Source: Chthonomonadales bacterium
GTDB taxonomy: Bacteria > Armatimonadota > Chthonomonadetes > Chthonomonadales > CAJBBX01
DNA: 49,234 nucleotides
Direction of reading: 5' to 3'
Assembly (NCBI GenBank): GCA_020849275.1
Contig: JADLGO010000042.1
Coordinates: 1 to 49,234, forward strand
The position numbers and the translations under genes were made by a program. Positions 25,359 to 33,715 of this stretch are shown here, one piece after another; the first letter of the stretch is position 1, and each line of letters opens with the position of its first letter. A model generated the notes under the pieces. The model ran no database searches and was not told the DNA's origin. It saw only the letters and a program-made list of their open reading frames with translations.

Positions 25359-27065
25359 CTAGATGATGTTGCGGCGCGCGGGCGGCCGGCGCGCGCGGAT
25401 CGGCTTGACCGTCGCCACGTTCTCGGGCTCGTAATCCAGCAGCTTCAGCCAGTCCTCCTGCGTGTCGCTCTTGGGGAAGATCTCGTTCTCCTTGTACTCC
25501 ACACGGACGGCGCGCTGGAGGTCGTCCAGCGTGACGCCCTCCTCCGCCGAGCCCTTCGCGACGCTCCGCTTAATGACGAAGTCCTTCGCGCGCTCCACGA
25601 ACGACTTGACGAGCGCGCCGCTCGCCAGGTCCTTCCAATGGAGCGTCTCGACCCCGCCGCTGCGCAGGTAGACCTCCAGGAACTCGGTCTCCTCGTTGCG
25701 GCGCCACATGTAGTCGATGGTCAGGTCGAGCAACTCATCGCGTCCGGCGACGGCATCGCCCTTGTGCTGGCGCACCAGGTCCGGGTCAATCGGGATGCCC
25801 TCGTGCAGATAGATGCCCAGGATCTCTCGCGAGGCGCGCCGGTCGGGCCGGCCCACCTTCACCTTGCGGTCGATCCGCTCGGGCCGCAGGATCGCCGGGT
25901 CAATGTAGTCCGGGCGGTTGGAGGTGAGCATGACCACGACGTTCTCCAGGCTCACCAGGCCGTCCATCTCGGCGCAGAACTGCGGCACCACCGTGTTGGA
26001 GATGTTGAGCCAGCGCCCCGAGGAGCGAGTGCGCAGCACCGACTCCGCCTCGTCGATGAACAGGAAGACGAGATGGCCGTCCTTGGCTTTCTCGCGCGCC
26101 GTCGCGAAGATCTCGCGGACCATGCGCTCGGTCTCGCCAAGCCACATGTTGAGGACCTTCGGGCCGCTGATGTACATGAAGTACTCTTTGACGTCCCGCT
26201 TCGTGCGCTCGCGGTACTCGCGCGTTAGATTGTAGGCGGTGGCCTTTCCGATCAGCGTCTTCCCGCAACCCGGTGGACCGTAGAGCAGTATGCCCTTGAG
26301 GGGCCTCTTTTCGAAGCGCGCGAACAGCTCCGGATGCAGCAGGGGCAGCTCGATGGCGTCCTTGATGACGTCGATGACCTCTTCCTGCCCGCCAATCTTG
26401 CTCCAGGGCAGGTCCGGCACCTCCTCCAGGAAGTACTCTTGCGTCTCCTGCATCGGGAAGTGCTCGAGCGCCACCTTGAAGTTGGGCTCGACGCGCACCT
26501 CGTCGCCGGGCTTGAGCACGGCGCCGGTCAGGTTGCTCGCGCGGTAGATGACGCGCGACTGCGTGCCCTGCGAGTCCATCGACACGCGCAGCCGCTCGTC
26601 GTCGAGCACGCTGGTGATCTTCACCAGTGGACCGCCCGGGTGGTAGCCCATATCGCCGAGCACGGTGAACGCCTCGTTGACCTTGATGCGCGTGCCCACC
26701 TCGAAGGAGCGCTCCTCCAGCTTCGGGTCCACGTTCGCGACGTACTCCTGGTCGCCCATCGCGATCAACACCGTCTCGTTCTCAAGGTCTCGGATGAACA
26801 CGCCGATGCGGTTCGCGGGCGAGGTGAGCTTGGCGTAGGCCTCCTCGAACTCGGCGATGACCTTCTGGGCCTCCTCGAGTTGCTTCTCATCGGTCGCCAG
26901 TTGGTGCCGCAGCAGAAGCAGATGGTCCAGGCGCGGGTCACCGCGCGGCGTCATGCGGATGACCTCGTTGAGGAGGCCGATCGCCCGCACCTGTGTCTCG
27001 GGCAGATCCCAGGCTTCCTCCTGCGGTCCGTTGCTCGCGCGGCCCCTCTCACGATCGCGTGGCAT
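25359..27065 (-). CDS. arc: Proteasome-associated AAA+ ATPase ARC/Mpa
   Basis: A 568-residue hexameric unfoldase that would recognise UBact-tagged proteins and feed them into the 20S core. Domain order is: coiled coil (about residues 45-80, LRHQLATDEKQLEEAQKVIA), two OB folds (about 85-210), then the AAA+ domain with Walker A GPPGCGKT (263-270), Walker B FLFIDEAE, and a RPERIDRKVKVGRPD arginine-finger region. All catalytic motifs look intact. The C-terminus is RRPPARRNII; it lacks the GQYL tail of mycobacterial Mpa, so docking to the proteasome may differ. The ATG at 27065 is preceded by AGGAAGGAAGAG. It is the first gene of the cluster, divergent from the sigma-factor gene; the region between holds their promoters, but I could not assign clear -35/-10 pairs. 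Confidence 0.95.
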   Translation of the reverse strand: MPRDRERGRASNGPQEEAWDLPETQVRAIGLLNEVIRMTPRGDPRLDHLLLLRHQLATDEKQLEEAQKVIAEFEEAYAKLTSPANRIGVFIRDLENETVLIAMGDQEYVANVDPKLEERSFEVGTRIKVNEAFTVLGDMGYHPGGPLVKITSVLDDERLRVSMDSQGTQSRVIYRASNLTGAVLKPGDEVRVEPNFKVALEHFPMQETQEYFLEEVPDLPWSKIGGQEEVIDVIKDAIELPLLHPELFARFEKRPLKGILLYGPPGCGKTLIGKATAYNLTREYRERTKRDVKEYFMYISGPKVLNMWLGETERMVREIFATAREKAKDGHLVFLFIDEAESVLRTRSSGRWLNISNTVVPQFCAEMDGLVSLENVVVMLTSNRPDYIDPAILRPERIDRKVKVGRPDRRASREILGIYLHEGIPIDPDLVRQHKGDAVAGRDELLDLTIDYMWRRNEETEFLEVYLRSGGVETLHWKDLASGALVKSFVERAKDFVIKRSVAKGSAEEGVTLDDLQRAVRVEYKENEIFPKSDTQEDWLKLLDYEPENVATVKPIRARRPPARRNII

Positions 27066-27307
27066 CCAGCTCTTCCTTCCTGTCGAACCGACCGCGGCGG
27101 ACGGGGCGGCCGACCGGCATACGTGTACTGTACGGAAGCGTGGCGAGCTTAGTTTCTGCCGCGGAGACGCCCCCCCCGCCGCTCGGCCAGCAGCCGGCGA
27201 GGGAGAGGCCCGCGCAAAGATCCTGTCACGGGTCGCCTCTGACAGCGTCCTAAGTGCATGAGAGCTCGGGAGGCCGGCGTCCCCTTCGAGGCGCCCGGGA
27301 GGTCGAC

Positions 27308-27934
27308 GTGATCAACCTGCTGCGTCTGCGAGCCTGGTTGCCTCTTCCCGACGAACCGCGCGTCGGCGCGCTTGCGCGCGACCCCGACGCGCTGTTCGAG
27401 TCTCTAGTCGACAGCCATTACCGCCGCATCTACAGCCTCGCCTACCGCATGGTTGGTTCCGAAGCGGATGCCGCCGACATCACGCAGGAGACCTTCGTCC
27501 GCGCCTACCGGGCGCTGCCCCGTCTGCGCGCGGAGGGCGCCCACAGCGCCTGGCTGCGCCGAATCGCCACCAACCTCTGCCTGGACGCTCTGCGTCGCCG
27601 CCGCACCGCCCTGCCCACGACCTCGCTGGATGCGCCACTCGCCGGGACCGACGCCGGCAGCGGCTGGGACCTTCCCGACGACGGAGCAGACCCCTTCCGC
27701 GCGTGCGCGGCCGGCGAGCGCGCGAGCGTGCTGCGCCGCGCCATCGACTGCCTGCCCCAGGACTACCGCACCGTGATCGTCCTGCACCATCTGGAGGACG
27801 TGCCGGTGGAGGAGATCGCGGCGGCGCTCGGCGAGCCGACGGGCACCGTGAAGTCGCGCCTAAGCCGCGCGCGCAAGGCCCTGCGCCGGCGACTCTCCCC
27901 GTACTTCGACCCCGACCTGGCCGACCGCCGCTAG
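27308..27934 (+). CDS. ECF-family RNA polymerase sigma factor
   Basis: A 208-residue sigma70-family ECF factor. I chose GTG 27308 because GGGAGG lies 5 bases upstream; GTG 27254 is an in-frame alternative. Region 2 is clear (LFESLVDSHYRRIYSLAYRM, then DAADITQETFVRAYRALPRL), as is region 4 (LPQDYRTVIVLHHLEDVPVE, then IAAALGEPTGTVKSRLSRAR), joined by an acidic linker with no region 3. The basic tail RARKALRRRLSPYF is typical. No anti-sigma factor gene is adjacent, so activity may be controlled by transcription or by a distant anti-sigma. It is divergent from the proteasome operon; co-regulation is possible but not shown. Confidence 0.9.
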   Translation: MINLLRLRAWLPLPDEPRVGALARDPDALFESLVDSHYRRIYSLAYRMVGSEADAADITQETFVRAYRALPRLRAEGAHSAWLRRIATNLCLDALRRRRTALPTTSLDAPLAGTDAGSGWDLPDDGADPFRACAAGERASVLRRAIDCLPQDYRTVIVLHHLEDVPVEEIAAALGEPTGTVKSRLSRARKALRRRLSPYFDPDLADRR

Positions 27935-28001
27935 CGCCTCGCCCCGCGCCGCCCTCCTCGGCGCTCGCCTCGCCGGTCCTGACCATGCCGAGGAGCGATC
28001 A

Positions 28002-28029
28002 CGTCACATCATGATCGGATTATGTCACG
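28002..28029. promoter_or_regulatory. AT-rich 28-base imperfect inverted repeat upstream of the DeoR-type gene
   Basis: Arms CGTCACATCAT and ATTATGTCACG pair at 9 of 11 positions around a 6-base centre. The element starts 56 bases upstream of the TTGACA box and is clearly more AT-rich than its surroundings. An autoregulatory operator for the adjacent DeoR-type protein is a reasonable guess. Confidence 0.4.
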
Positions 28030-28057
28030 AATACGAGGCGATCCTGCCATTGTGGGC

Positions 28058-28086
28058 TTGACATCCTGTCTTTCGGTCGCTAGTAT
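28058..28086 (+). promoter_or_regulatory. Sigma70-like promoter for the deoR-type regulator and glmS
   Basis: TTGACA (28058-28063), a 17-base spacer and TAGTAT (28081-28086). Transcription would start near 28093, 29 bases before the ATG at 28122. Confidence 0.6.
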
Positions 28087-28121
28087 GGCGACATGAGACC
28101 ACAGCAACGCAGGCTCGAGCG

Positions 28122-28976
28122 ATGACCGACCAGGCAGCGCTGCGCCGGATGCGCCTGCTGGAGGAGCTGCTCGGCGATGGGTCGGCCCGCGAGATCGACG
28201 ATCTCGCGGGCCGACTCGGGGTGGACGACCGCACTATCCGTCGCGATGTTGCCGCGCTTCAGGAGCTCCTGGCCGGCGTCCAGGGCATCGCGCTGCGCCG
28301 CGGGCGGGTGCATGCCGCGCGCGAGGGCTACGCGCCGGGCTACTTCACCGACCAGCTCGCCCACCAGCGCGCCGAGAAGGAAGCCATCGCCGACGCCGTG
28401 GTCCGCAGCCTCGGCGAGAACCTCGCCATCGCTCTCACGGCCGGGAGCACCACCTACCTCGTGGCGCGCGAGATCCGCCGGGCCACCCTCGCCGAGCAGC
28501 GCCCGCACAACCTGATCGCCTTCACCAACAGCCTGCCAGCGCTGCTCGAGCTCGCCGCGGCCGGAATCTCGACCGGCGCCATCGGCGAGGTCTACAACGC
28601 CGACGACTGCGCCTTCCATTCACACGAGTTCCGGAGCGCCTTCCAGGCCAGCGTCGCCATCGTCGGCGCCAGCGGCGTCGTGCCCAACCCGAGCGCCGGC
28701 GCCATCGACCTCTTCTCCCACCGCGCCGAGGAGGCGTCCTTCCTCAAGCAGCTCCTCGCGCCGATCCCGGAGATCCTGATCGCGGTCGACGCCACCAAGG
28801 TCGGCCGGAGACACCCCTGGTCCTTCACGAGCGCCGGCGTGCTCGCGGGCAAGTCGGTGTGCCTGTTCACCAGCCGCCTGGACGATGCGCACCGGGACCT
28901 GCTCGAGCGACTGGTCGCCTCCGCCCACCGGAGCGGCCTGCAGTTCGCCTACCAGGAGACCGGCCCGGCCGCCTGA
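28122..28976 (+). CDS. DeoR-family transcriptional regulator
   Basis: A 284-residue regulator. The first 55 residues form a DeoR helix-turn-helix (MRLLEELLGDGSAREIDDLA, then RLGVDDRTIRRDVAALQELL). The rest matches the DeoRC sugar-phosphate sensor, a phosphosugar-isomerase-like fold, with NLAIALTAGSTTYLVAREIR and NLIAFTNSLPALLEL. The ATG at 28122 follows a good promoter; its ribosome-binding site is weak. The gene ends 33 bases before glmS, so both are probably in one transcript. DeoR-family proteins commonly sense sugar phosphates, which suggests it tunes GlmS synthesis to fructose-6-phosphate or glucosamine-6-phosphate. The ligand is inferred, not shown. Confidence 0.88.
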   Translation: MTDQAALRRMRLLEELLGDGSAREIDDLAGRLGVDDRTIRRDVAALQELLAGVQGIALRRGRVHAAREGYAPGYFTDQLAHQRAEKEAIADAVVRSLGENLAIALTAGSTTYLVAREIRRATLAEQRPHNLIAFTNSLPALLELAAAGISTGAIGEVYNADDCAFHSHEFRSAFQASVAIVGASGVVPNPSAGAIDLFSHRAEEASFLKQLLAPIPEILIAVDATKVGRRHPWSFTSAGVLAGKSVCLFTSRLDDAHRDLLERLVASAHRSGLQFAYQETGPAA

Positions 28977-29009
28977 CGGCGCGCCCAGGCGGCCACGAGG
29001 AGAGACGCG

Positions 29010-30833
29010 ATGTGCGGCATCACCGGGTACGTGGGCGGCCGACCCGCCATCCAGACGGCCATCGGCAGCCTCAAACGCCTCGAGTACCGCGGCTACGACT
29101 CCGCCGGCGTCGCCTATGCCCTGCCGGACTGCATCGCCATCCGCAAGGCCGCCGGCCGAATCGTCAACCTGGAGGCGGCGCTCGAGAACGCCCTCCCGCC
29201 GTCGAGCGCCGCCGTGGCGCACACGCGCTGGGCCACTCACGGACGCCCGAGCGAGGCCAACGCGCACCCGCACGCCGACTGCCGCCACGACCTGGCCGTC
29301 GTGCATAACGGCATCATCGAGAACCACGGAGAGCTCCGACGCCGCCTGCAGGCGCGGGGACACGCGTTCTCCTCGGAGACGGACACCGAGGTCGTCGCCC
29401 ACCTCATCGAGGAGGGGCTCCCCGACGCGCCGAGCGTCTCCGACTTCGTGCGGGCCGCCCGAGGCGCGATCGCCGCGCTGCGCGGCTCCTACGCGCTCGC
29501 GATCGTCTCGCGGTTCCTGCCCGGCGCCGTGCTGGTGGCCCGGCGCGAGTCGCCGCTCGTGGTGGGCCTCGGCGAGGGCGAGACCTTCCTGGCCTCCGAT
29601 ATTCCCGCCCTCCTCGGCCATGCGCACCGCGTGCTGTCGCTGGAAGACGACGACTGCGCCCTGCTGCGCGCGGAGGGGGTCGAGGTGTTCGGGCTGGACG
29701 GACTGCCGAGGCACCGCGAGCCGATGGAGATCGCCTGGGAGGCCGAGTCCGCGGAGCGCGCCGGCTTCGAGCACTTCATGCTCAAGGAGATCCACGAAGG
29801 ACCGCGCACCGTGCGCGACACGCTGCGCGACCGGCTGCGGTCGGACGGCACCGTGACGCTGGCGGACGCGGGCGCTCGGCCCGAGGAGTGGACCAGCCCG
29901 CGGCGCGTGACGATCGTCGGTTGCGGTACCGCCTACCACGCCGGGCTCGTGGGCAGGCGGCTGCTGGAGCAGGTCCTGCGACGCCCGGTGGAGGCCGCCG
30001 TGGCCTCCGAGTTCCGCTACGGCGACCCGCTGGTGGACGGCGAGGCACTCGTGGTGCTGGTGAGCCAGAGCGGCGAGACGGCCGACACCATCGCCGCGCT
30101 CCGTGAGGCGCGCACGCGCGGCTCGCGCACTCTGGCCGTCGTGAACGTCGTGGGCAGCACGCTGGCCCGCGAGGCCGACGCGGTGCTTTACACGCGGGCC
30201 GGCCCCGAGATCGGCGTCGCCTCCACGAAGGCCTATCTGGCGCAGCTTGCCGCGTTCGCTCTCCTCACGCTGCGCCTGGCGCCCCCGAGCCCCGAGGCGC
30301 GGCGCCTGGCGGCCGCGCTCGCCGACCTGCCCACCCACCTGCGCGAGGCGCTCACCCTGGAGCCGGAGGTGACCTCTCTGGCGGGCCGCCTGGCCGGCCA
30401 CCGCTGTTTCTTCTACCTTGGCCGGGGCTACGATCACGCCGCCGCCGCCGAGGCCGCGCTGAAGATGAAGGAGATCTCCTACATCCACGCGGAGGCCTAC
30501 CCGGCGGGCGAGATGAAGCACGGTCCCCTGGCGCTCGTGGAGCCGGGCGTCGCCGTGGTCGGTCTCTGCACGCAGCAGGCCACGCACGGGAAGATGGCGA
30601 GCAACCTGCGCGAGGTGAAGGCGCGCGAAGGCACCGTGGTCGCGGTGGTCCGCGCGGGGCTCGCGCCGCCCGAGGGCGCCGACCACGTGCTGACCGTGCC
30701 GGAGGCGCCGGACGCGCTGATGCCGGCCGTGGTGATGGTGCCCCTGCAGCTCCTGGCCTACCACGTCGCGCGGCGCCGCGGCTGCGCCATCGACCAGCCC
30801 CGCAACCTGGCGAAGAGCGTTACGGTGGAGTGA
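29010..30833 (+). CDS. glmS: Glutamine-fructose-6-phosphate aminotransferase (isomerizing)
   Basis: A 607-residue enzyme that makes glucosamine-6-phosphate from fructose-6-phosphate and glutamine, the first step toward UDP-GlcNAc for peptidoglycan and lipid A. Cys2 of MCGITGYVG is the amidotransferase nucleophile, with HTRWATHGRPSEANAHPH and VHNGIIENHGELR following. Two SIS domains occupy the second half (IVGCGTAYHAG, LVSQSGETADTI, IGVASTKAYLAQL, FFYLGRGYDHAAAAEAALKM). The C-terminus QPRNLAKSVTVE is the family signature. The start has GAGGAGAG upstream. Length is nearly that of E. coli GlmS (609). It follows the DeoR-type regulator by 33 bases, leaving no room for a glmS ribozyme leader. Confidence 0.97.
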   Translation: MCGITGYVGGRPAIQTAIGSLKRLEYRGYDSAGVAYALPDCIAIRKAAGRIVNLEAALENALPPSSAAVAHTRWATHGRPSEANAHPHADCRHDLAVVHNGIIENHGELRRRLQARGHAFSSETDTEVVAHLIEEGLPDAPSVSDFVRAARGAIAALRGSYALAIVSRFLPGAVLVARRESPLVVGLGEGETFLASDIPALLGHAHRVLSLEDDDCALLRAEGVEVFGLDGLPRHREPMEIAWEAESAERAGFEHFMLKEIHEGPRTVRDTLRDRLRSDGTVTLADAGARPEEWTSPRRVTIVGCGTAYHAGLVGRRLLEQVLRRPVEAAVASEFRYGDPLVDGEALVVLVSQSGETADTIAALREARTRGSRTLAVVNVVGSTLAREADAVLYTRAGPEIGVASTKAYLAQLAAFALLTLRLAPPSPEARRLAAALADLPTHLREALTLEPEVTSLAGRLAGHRCFFYLGRGYDHAAAAEAALKMKEISYIHAEAYPAGEMKHGPLALVEPGVAVVGLCTQQATHGKMASNLREVKAREGTVVAVVRAGLAPPEGADHVLTVPEAPDALMPAVVMVPLQLLAYHVARRRGCAIDQPRNLAKSVTVE

Positions 30834-30930
30834 CGCGCGAAGCGCGGCTCCGCCCGCGCTCGCCACCGCCCATCGCGCGGTGCGTCGCCGGGCGGCAGGG
30901 AACCCGCGCCGGGCCCGCGAAGTCTGGCCC

Positions 30931-32898
30931 ATGAGCACCGCACGCCCCGCCTGTCTCGGCCTGGCCGCTCTCGCCCTCCTCTGCGCCGCCGCCCGCGCGG
31001 CGAACGACGACGCGCCCATCGGCCCTACCCCCATCCCGTTCTACACCGGCAACCTGAGCGTCACACGCTTCATGATGTACTGGGGCACCAGCAAGGGCCC
31101 CATCGGCGACGAGGTGACGCCCGAGCGCATCGCCCTCCTGCGCCGCATCGCCTGCTTCGCCGACTGCGACTATCAGGCGTGGTGCATCGCCCAGCCCGAA
31201 CCGGGGCGCTGGGACTTCTCGCCCTATCGCCGCAACGCCGAGGCGCTCCGCAGGGCCGGGCTGGGCTATGTCCCCTTCTCCTGGGTGCACTTCCCGCCGA
31301 AGTGGTTCCTCGACTCGCCGGACTGGACGCCCTACCGTTGCGGCGAGCACGGCGAGCCGCTGATGCAGCTCTCGCCGTGGGGCCCGAAGACGCTCGACAT
31401 CTACCGCTCGTTCTACCGCGCCCAGCACGCGGCGCTCGGCGACCTCGTCGGCTGGATCCGCGTCGGCACGCCCTCGGACTACGGCGAGGTGGGCTACCCG
31501 GCGGCCATGACCTCGTGGCTGGTCCCGCAGACGCACGCGCACGCCGGCTACTGGTGCGGCGACCTCTACGCCCGGGCCGACTTCCGCTCCGAGATGCGCC
31601 GCCGGTTCGGCGCGCTCGGCGCGCTGAACCGCCGCTGGGGAACCGCCTTCGCCTCGTGGGACGCGCTGGACTACCCGGCATTGGAGGGCGACGCAGGGGC
31701 CGCCGCCGCGCGCGCCAGCGGCAAGCCGACCGACCGGCGCCGCTGGCTCGACTTCGTGGAGTGGTACTACGGCGCCTGGCTGCGCTTCGTGCCGAAGCTC
31801 GTGGGCGTCGTGCGCGAGTCCTACCCGCGCAACCCGCTCATCATCAGCGTCGGCTACGCCTCCGAGCGCGCCTGTTACGGCAACGACTATACGGCGCTGC
31901 CCGCGATGGCGCGCCGACTCGGCATCGCGCTCCAGACGCCCGGCAACGTGTCGTACTACGGGCTCAAGCGAGTCTCGACGGCCTGCCACCACTACGGCGC
32001 GCGCTACTACACCGAGCCGCCAGGCGACGTGCCGCCGGAGGCAGAGGTCGCGCGCGTGTTCAGCGACGTGTCCAACGGCGTCCAGGTCTACTTCGAGTAC
32101 CCGCAGAACCTCGACGGGGCGCGCGCGCAACTCCGGCAGTACAAGCGGTACATGAGCGGGGCGCGGCCGGAGGTGGACCTGGCGCTCTTTAACCCGACGA
32201 TCGACCACCGCCTGGAGGGCGGGGCGGACAGCTTCCCTCGGACCGTGTTCCTGGTCGGCGAGACGGGTCGCGACCTGTTCGACTACGACGTGGTGGACGA
32301 GTTCCTGGCTCGCGACGGCGCGCTCTGCCGCTACCGCGTGCTCGCGTGGCTCGGCGGCCAGGTGACCGAGGGCTTCGCCCTGCGCGCCGTCGAGCGGTGG
32401 GTACGCGGTGGGGGCGTGCTGCTGACGTGCCGGCTCGGCGAGGTCGAGACGGTGGAGGGCGACCGCGCGCCGTGGCGGCGCCTCGCGCCAGATGCCATGC
32501 CGCGGATCGGCGAGATCGCGGGCAGGGCCGTCACGGGCCGGCGCCTTGGCCGGGGCGCGGTGATCCGCGTGGAGGCGGCGCCGGACGCGACGGCGGCGCT
32601 CGTGCGGGCGGTCGAGCGCGCGGCGCACCATCCGGGTGAGTGGCTGCCCGGCTTCCGCGGCGCCCCGCTCATCGACGGCGAGGCGGACGGCGTGCGCGCG
32701 ACCCTGCTGCCGGAGCGCATACTCTACCACAACCCGACGGACCGGCCGATCGTGAGGCGGATCTCCCTGCGCGCGGCGGACTGGAGGGGTCGCCCGCGCC
32801 GCCCCGCCGCGCTCGAGCAGGCCCTCAAGCTGCCGCCGCACTCCATCGCGTCCATCGCGCTGGAGCCGGCGCCTCGCGGCCGCGGCGCCGGCCATTAG
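30931..32898 (+). CDS. Secreted glycoside hydrolase, GH42-like TIM barrel
   Basis: A 655-residue protein with a signal peptide ([20 protein letters not shown]). The catalytic-type barrel starts near residue 30 ([11 protein letters not shown]) and contains [20 protein letters not shown], a pattern of GH42-type beta-galactosidases. It also has [13 protein letters not shown], where the Glu is a candidate acid/base, and [19 protein letters not shown], a common GH42 segment. A likely Rossmann-like trimerization-type domain follows ([18 protein letters not shown]), then a short C-terminal beta domain. I did not identify the nucleophile with certainty, so the fold is better supported than the substrate. 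The ATG at 30931 has only a weak ribosome-binding site and lies 97 bases after glmS, so it may be read through from that operon. Confidence 0.75.
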   Translation: MSTARPACLGLAALALLCAAARAANDDAPIGPTPIPFYTGNLSVTRFMMYWGTSKGPIGDEVTPERIALLRRIACFADCDYQAWCIAQPEPGRWDFSPYRRNAEALRRAGLGYVPFSWVHFPPKWFLDSPDWTPYRCGEHGEPLMQLSPWGPKTLDIYRSFYRAQHAALGDLVGWIRVGTPSDYGEVGYPAAMTSWLVPQTHAHAGYWCGDLYARADFRSEMRRRFGALGALNRRWGTAFASWDALDYPALEGDAGAAAARASGKPTDRRRWLDFVEWYYGAWLRFVPKLVGVVRESYPRNPLIISVGYASERACYGNDYTALPAMARRLGIALQTPGNVSYYGLKRVSTACHHYGARYYTEPPGDVPPEAEVARVFSDVSNGVQVYFEYPQNLDGARAQLRQYKRYMSGARPEVDLALFNPTIDHRLEGGADSFPRTVFLVGETGRDLFDYDVVDEFLARDGALCRYRVLAWLGGQVTEGFALRAVERWVRGGGVLLTCRLGEVETVEGDRAPWRRLAPDAMPRIGEIAGRAVTGRRLGRGAVIRVEAAPDATAALVRAVERAAHHPGEWLPGFRGAPLIDGEADGVRATLLPERILYHNPTDRPIVRRISLRAADWRGRPRRPAALEQALKLPPHSIASIALEPAPRGRGAGH

Positions 32899-32913
32899 CC
32901 TGGCGAAATCTGG

Positions 32914-32919
32914 TACACT
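32914..32919 (+). promoter_or_regulatory. Candidate extended -10 for the superoxide dismutase gene
   Basis: TGGTACACT contains the TGN extension followed by TACACT. No good -35 box is visible. The start would give a leader of about 110 bases before the ATG at 33038. Confidence 0.35.
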
Positions 32920-33037
32920 GGGGACACAGCACGCGCCGCGAGCGCCAGGGATCCGGGCCGGGCCCCGCGAGCAGCGGCCCGGCCCGTTTCGGAGCAGACC
33001 CGCGGCGCACGGAGCGCCCCATGAAGGGAGATGCCAG

Positions 33038-33646
<609 letters not shown>

Positions 33647-33670
33647 CGGCGCCACGCACCGCGATCCGCT

Positions 33671-33700
33671 CCGGGGCGGGGCCGCGCGGCCCCGCCCCGG
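33671..33700. terminator. 30-base perfect palindrome between convergent sodA and GH99-like gene
   Basis: A 13-bp GC-only stem with a GCGC loop (arms CCGGGGCGGGGCC and complement) lies between two converging stop codons at 33646 and 33716. It should act as a terminator in both directions, although no T tract is present. Confidence 0.65.
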
Positions 33701-33715
33701 CTGCGCCTGACGCGC

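Noticed and set aside
27066-27307. Clear promoters for the arc operon and the sigma factor
   Set aside because: A TACAGT at 27127-27132 (minus) has no acceptable -35, and no convincing pair was found on the plus strand.
28620-31034. 804-codon minus-strand frame opposite glmS
   Set aside because: Antisense shadow; glmS is unambiguous on the plus strand.
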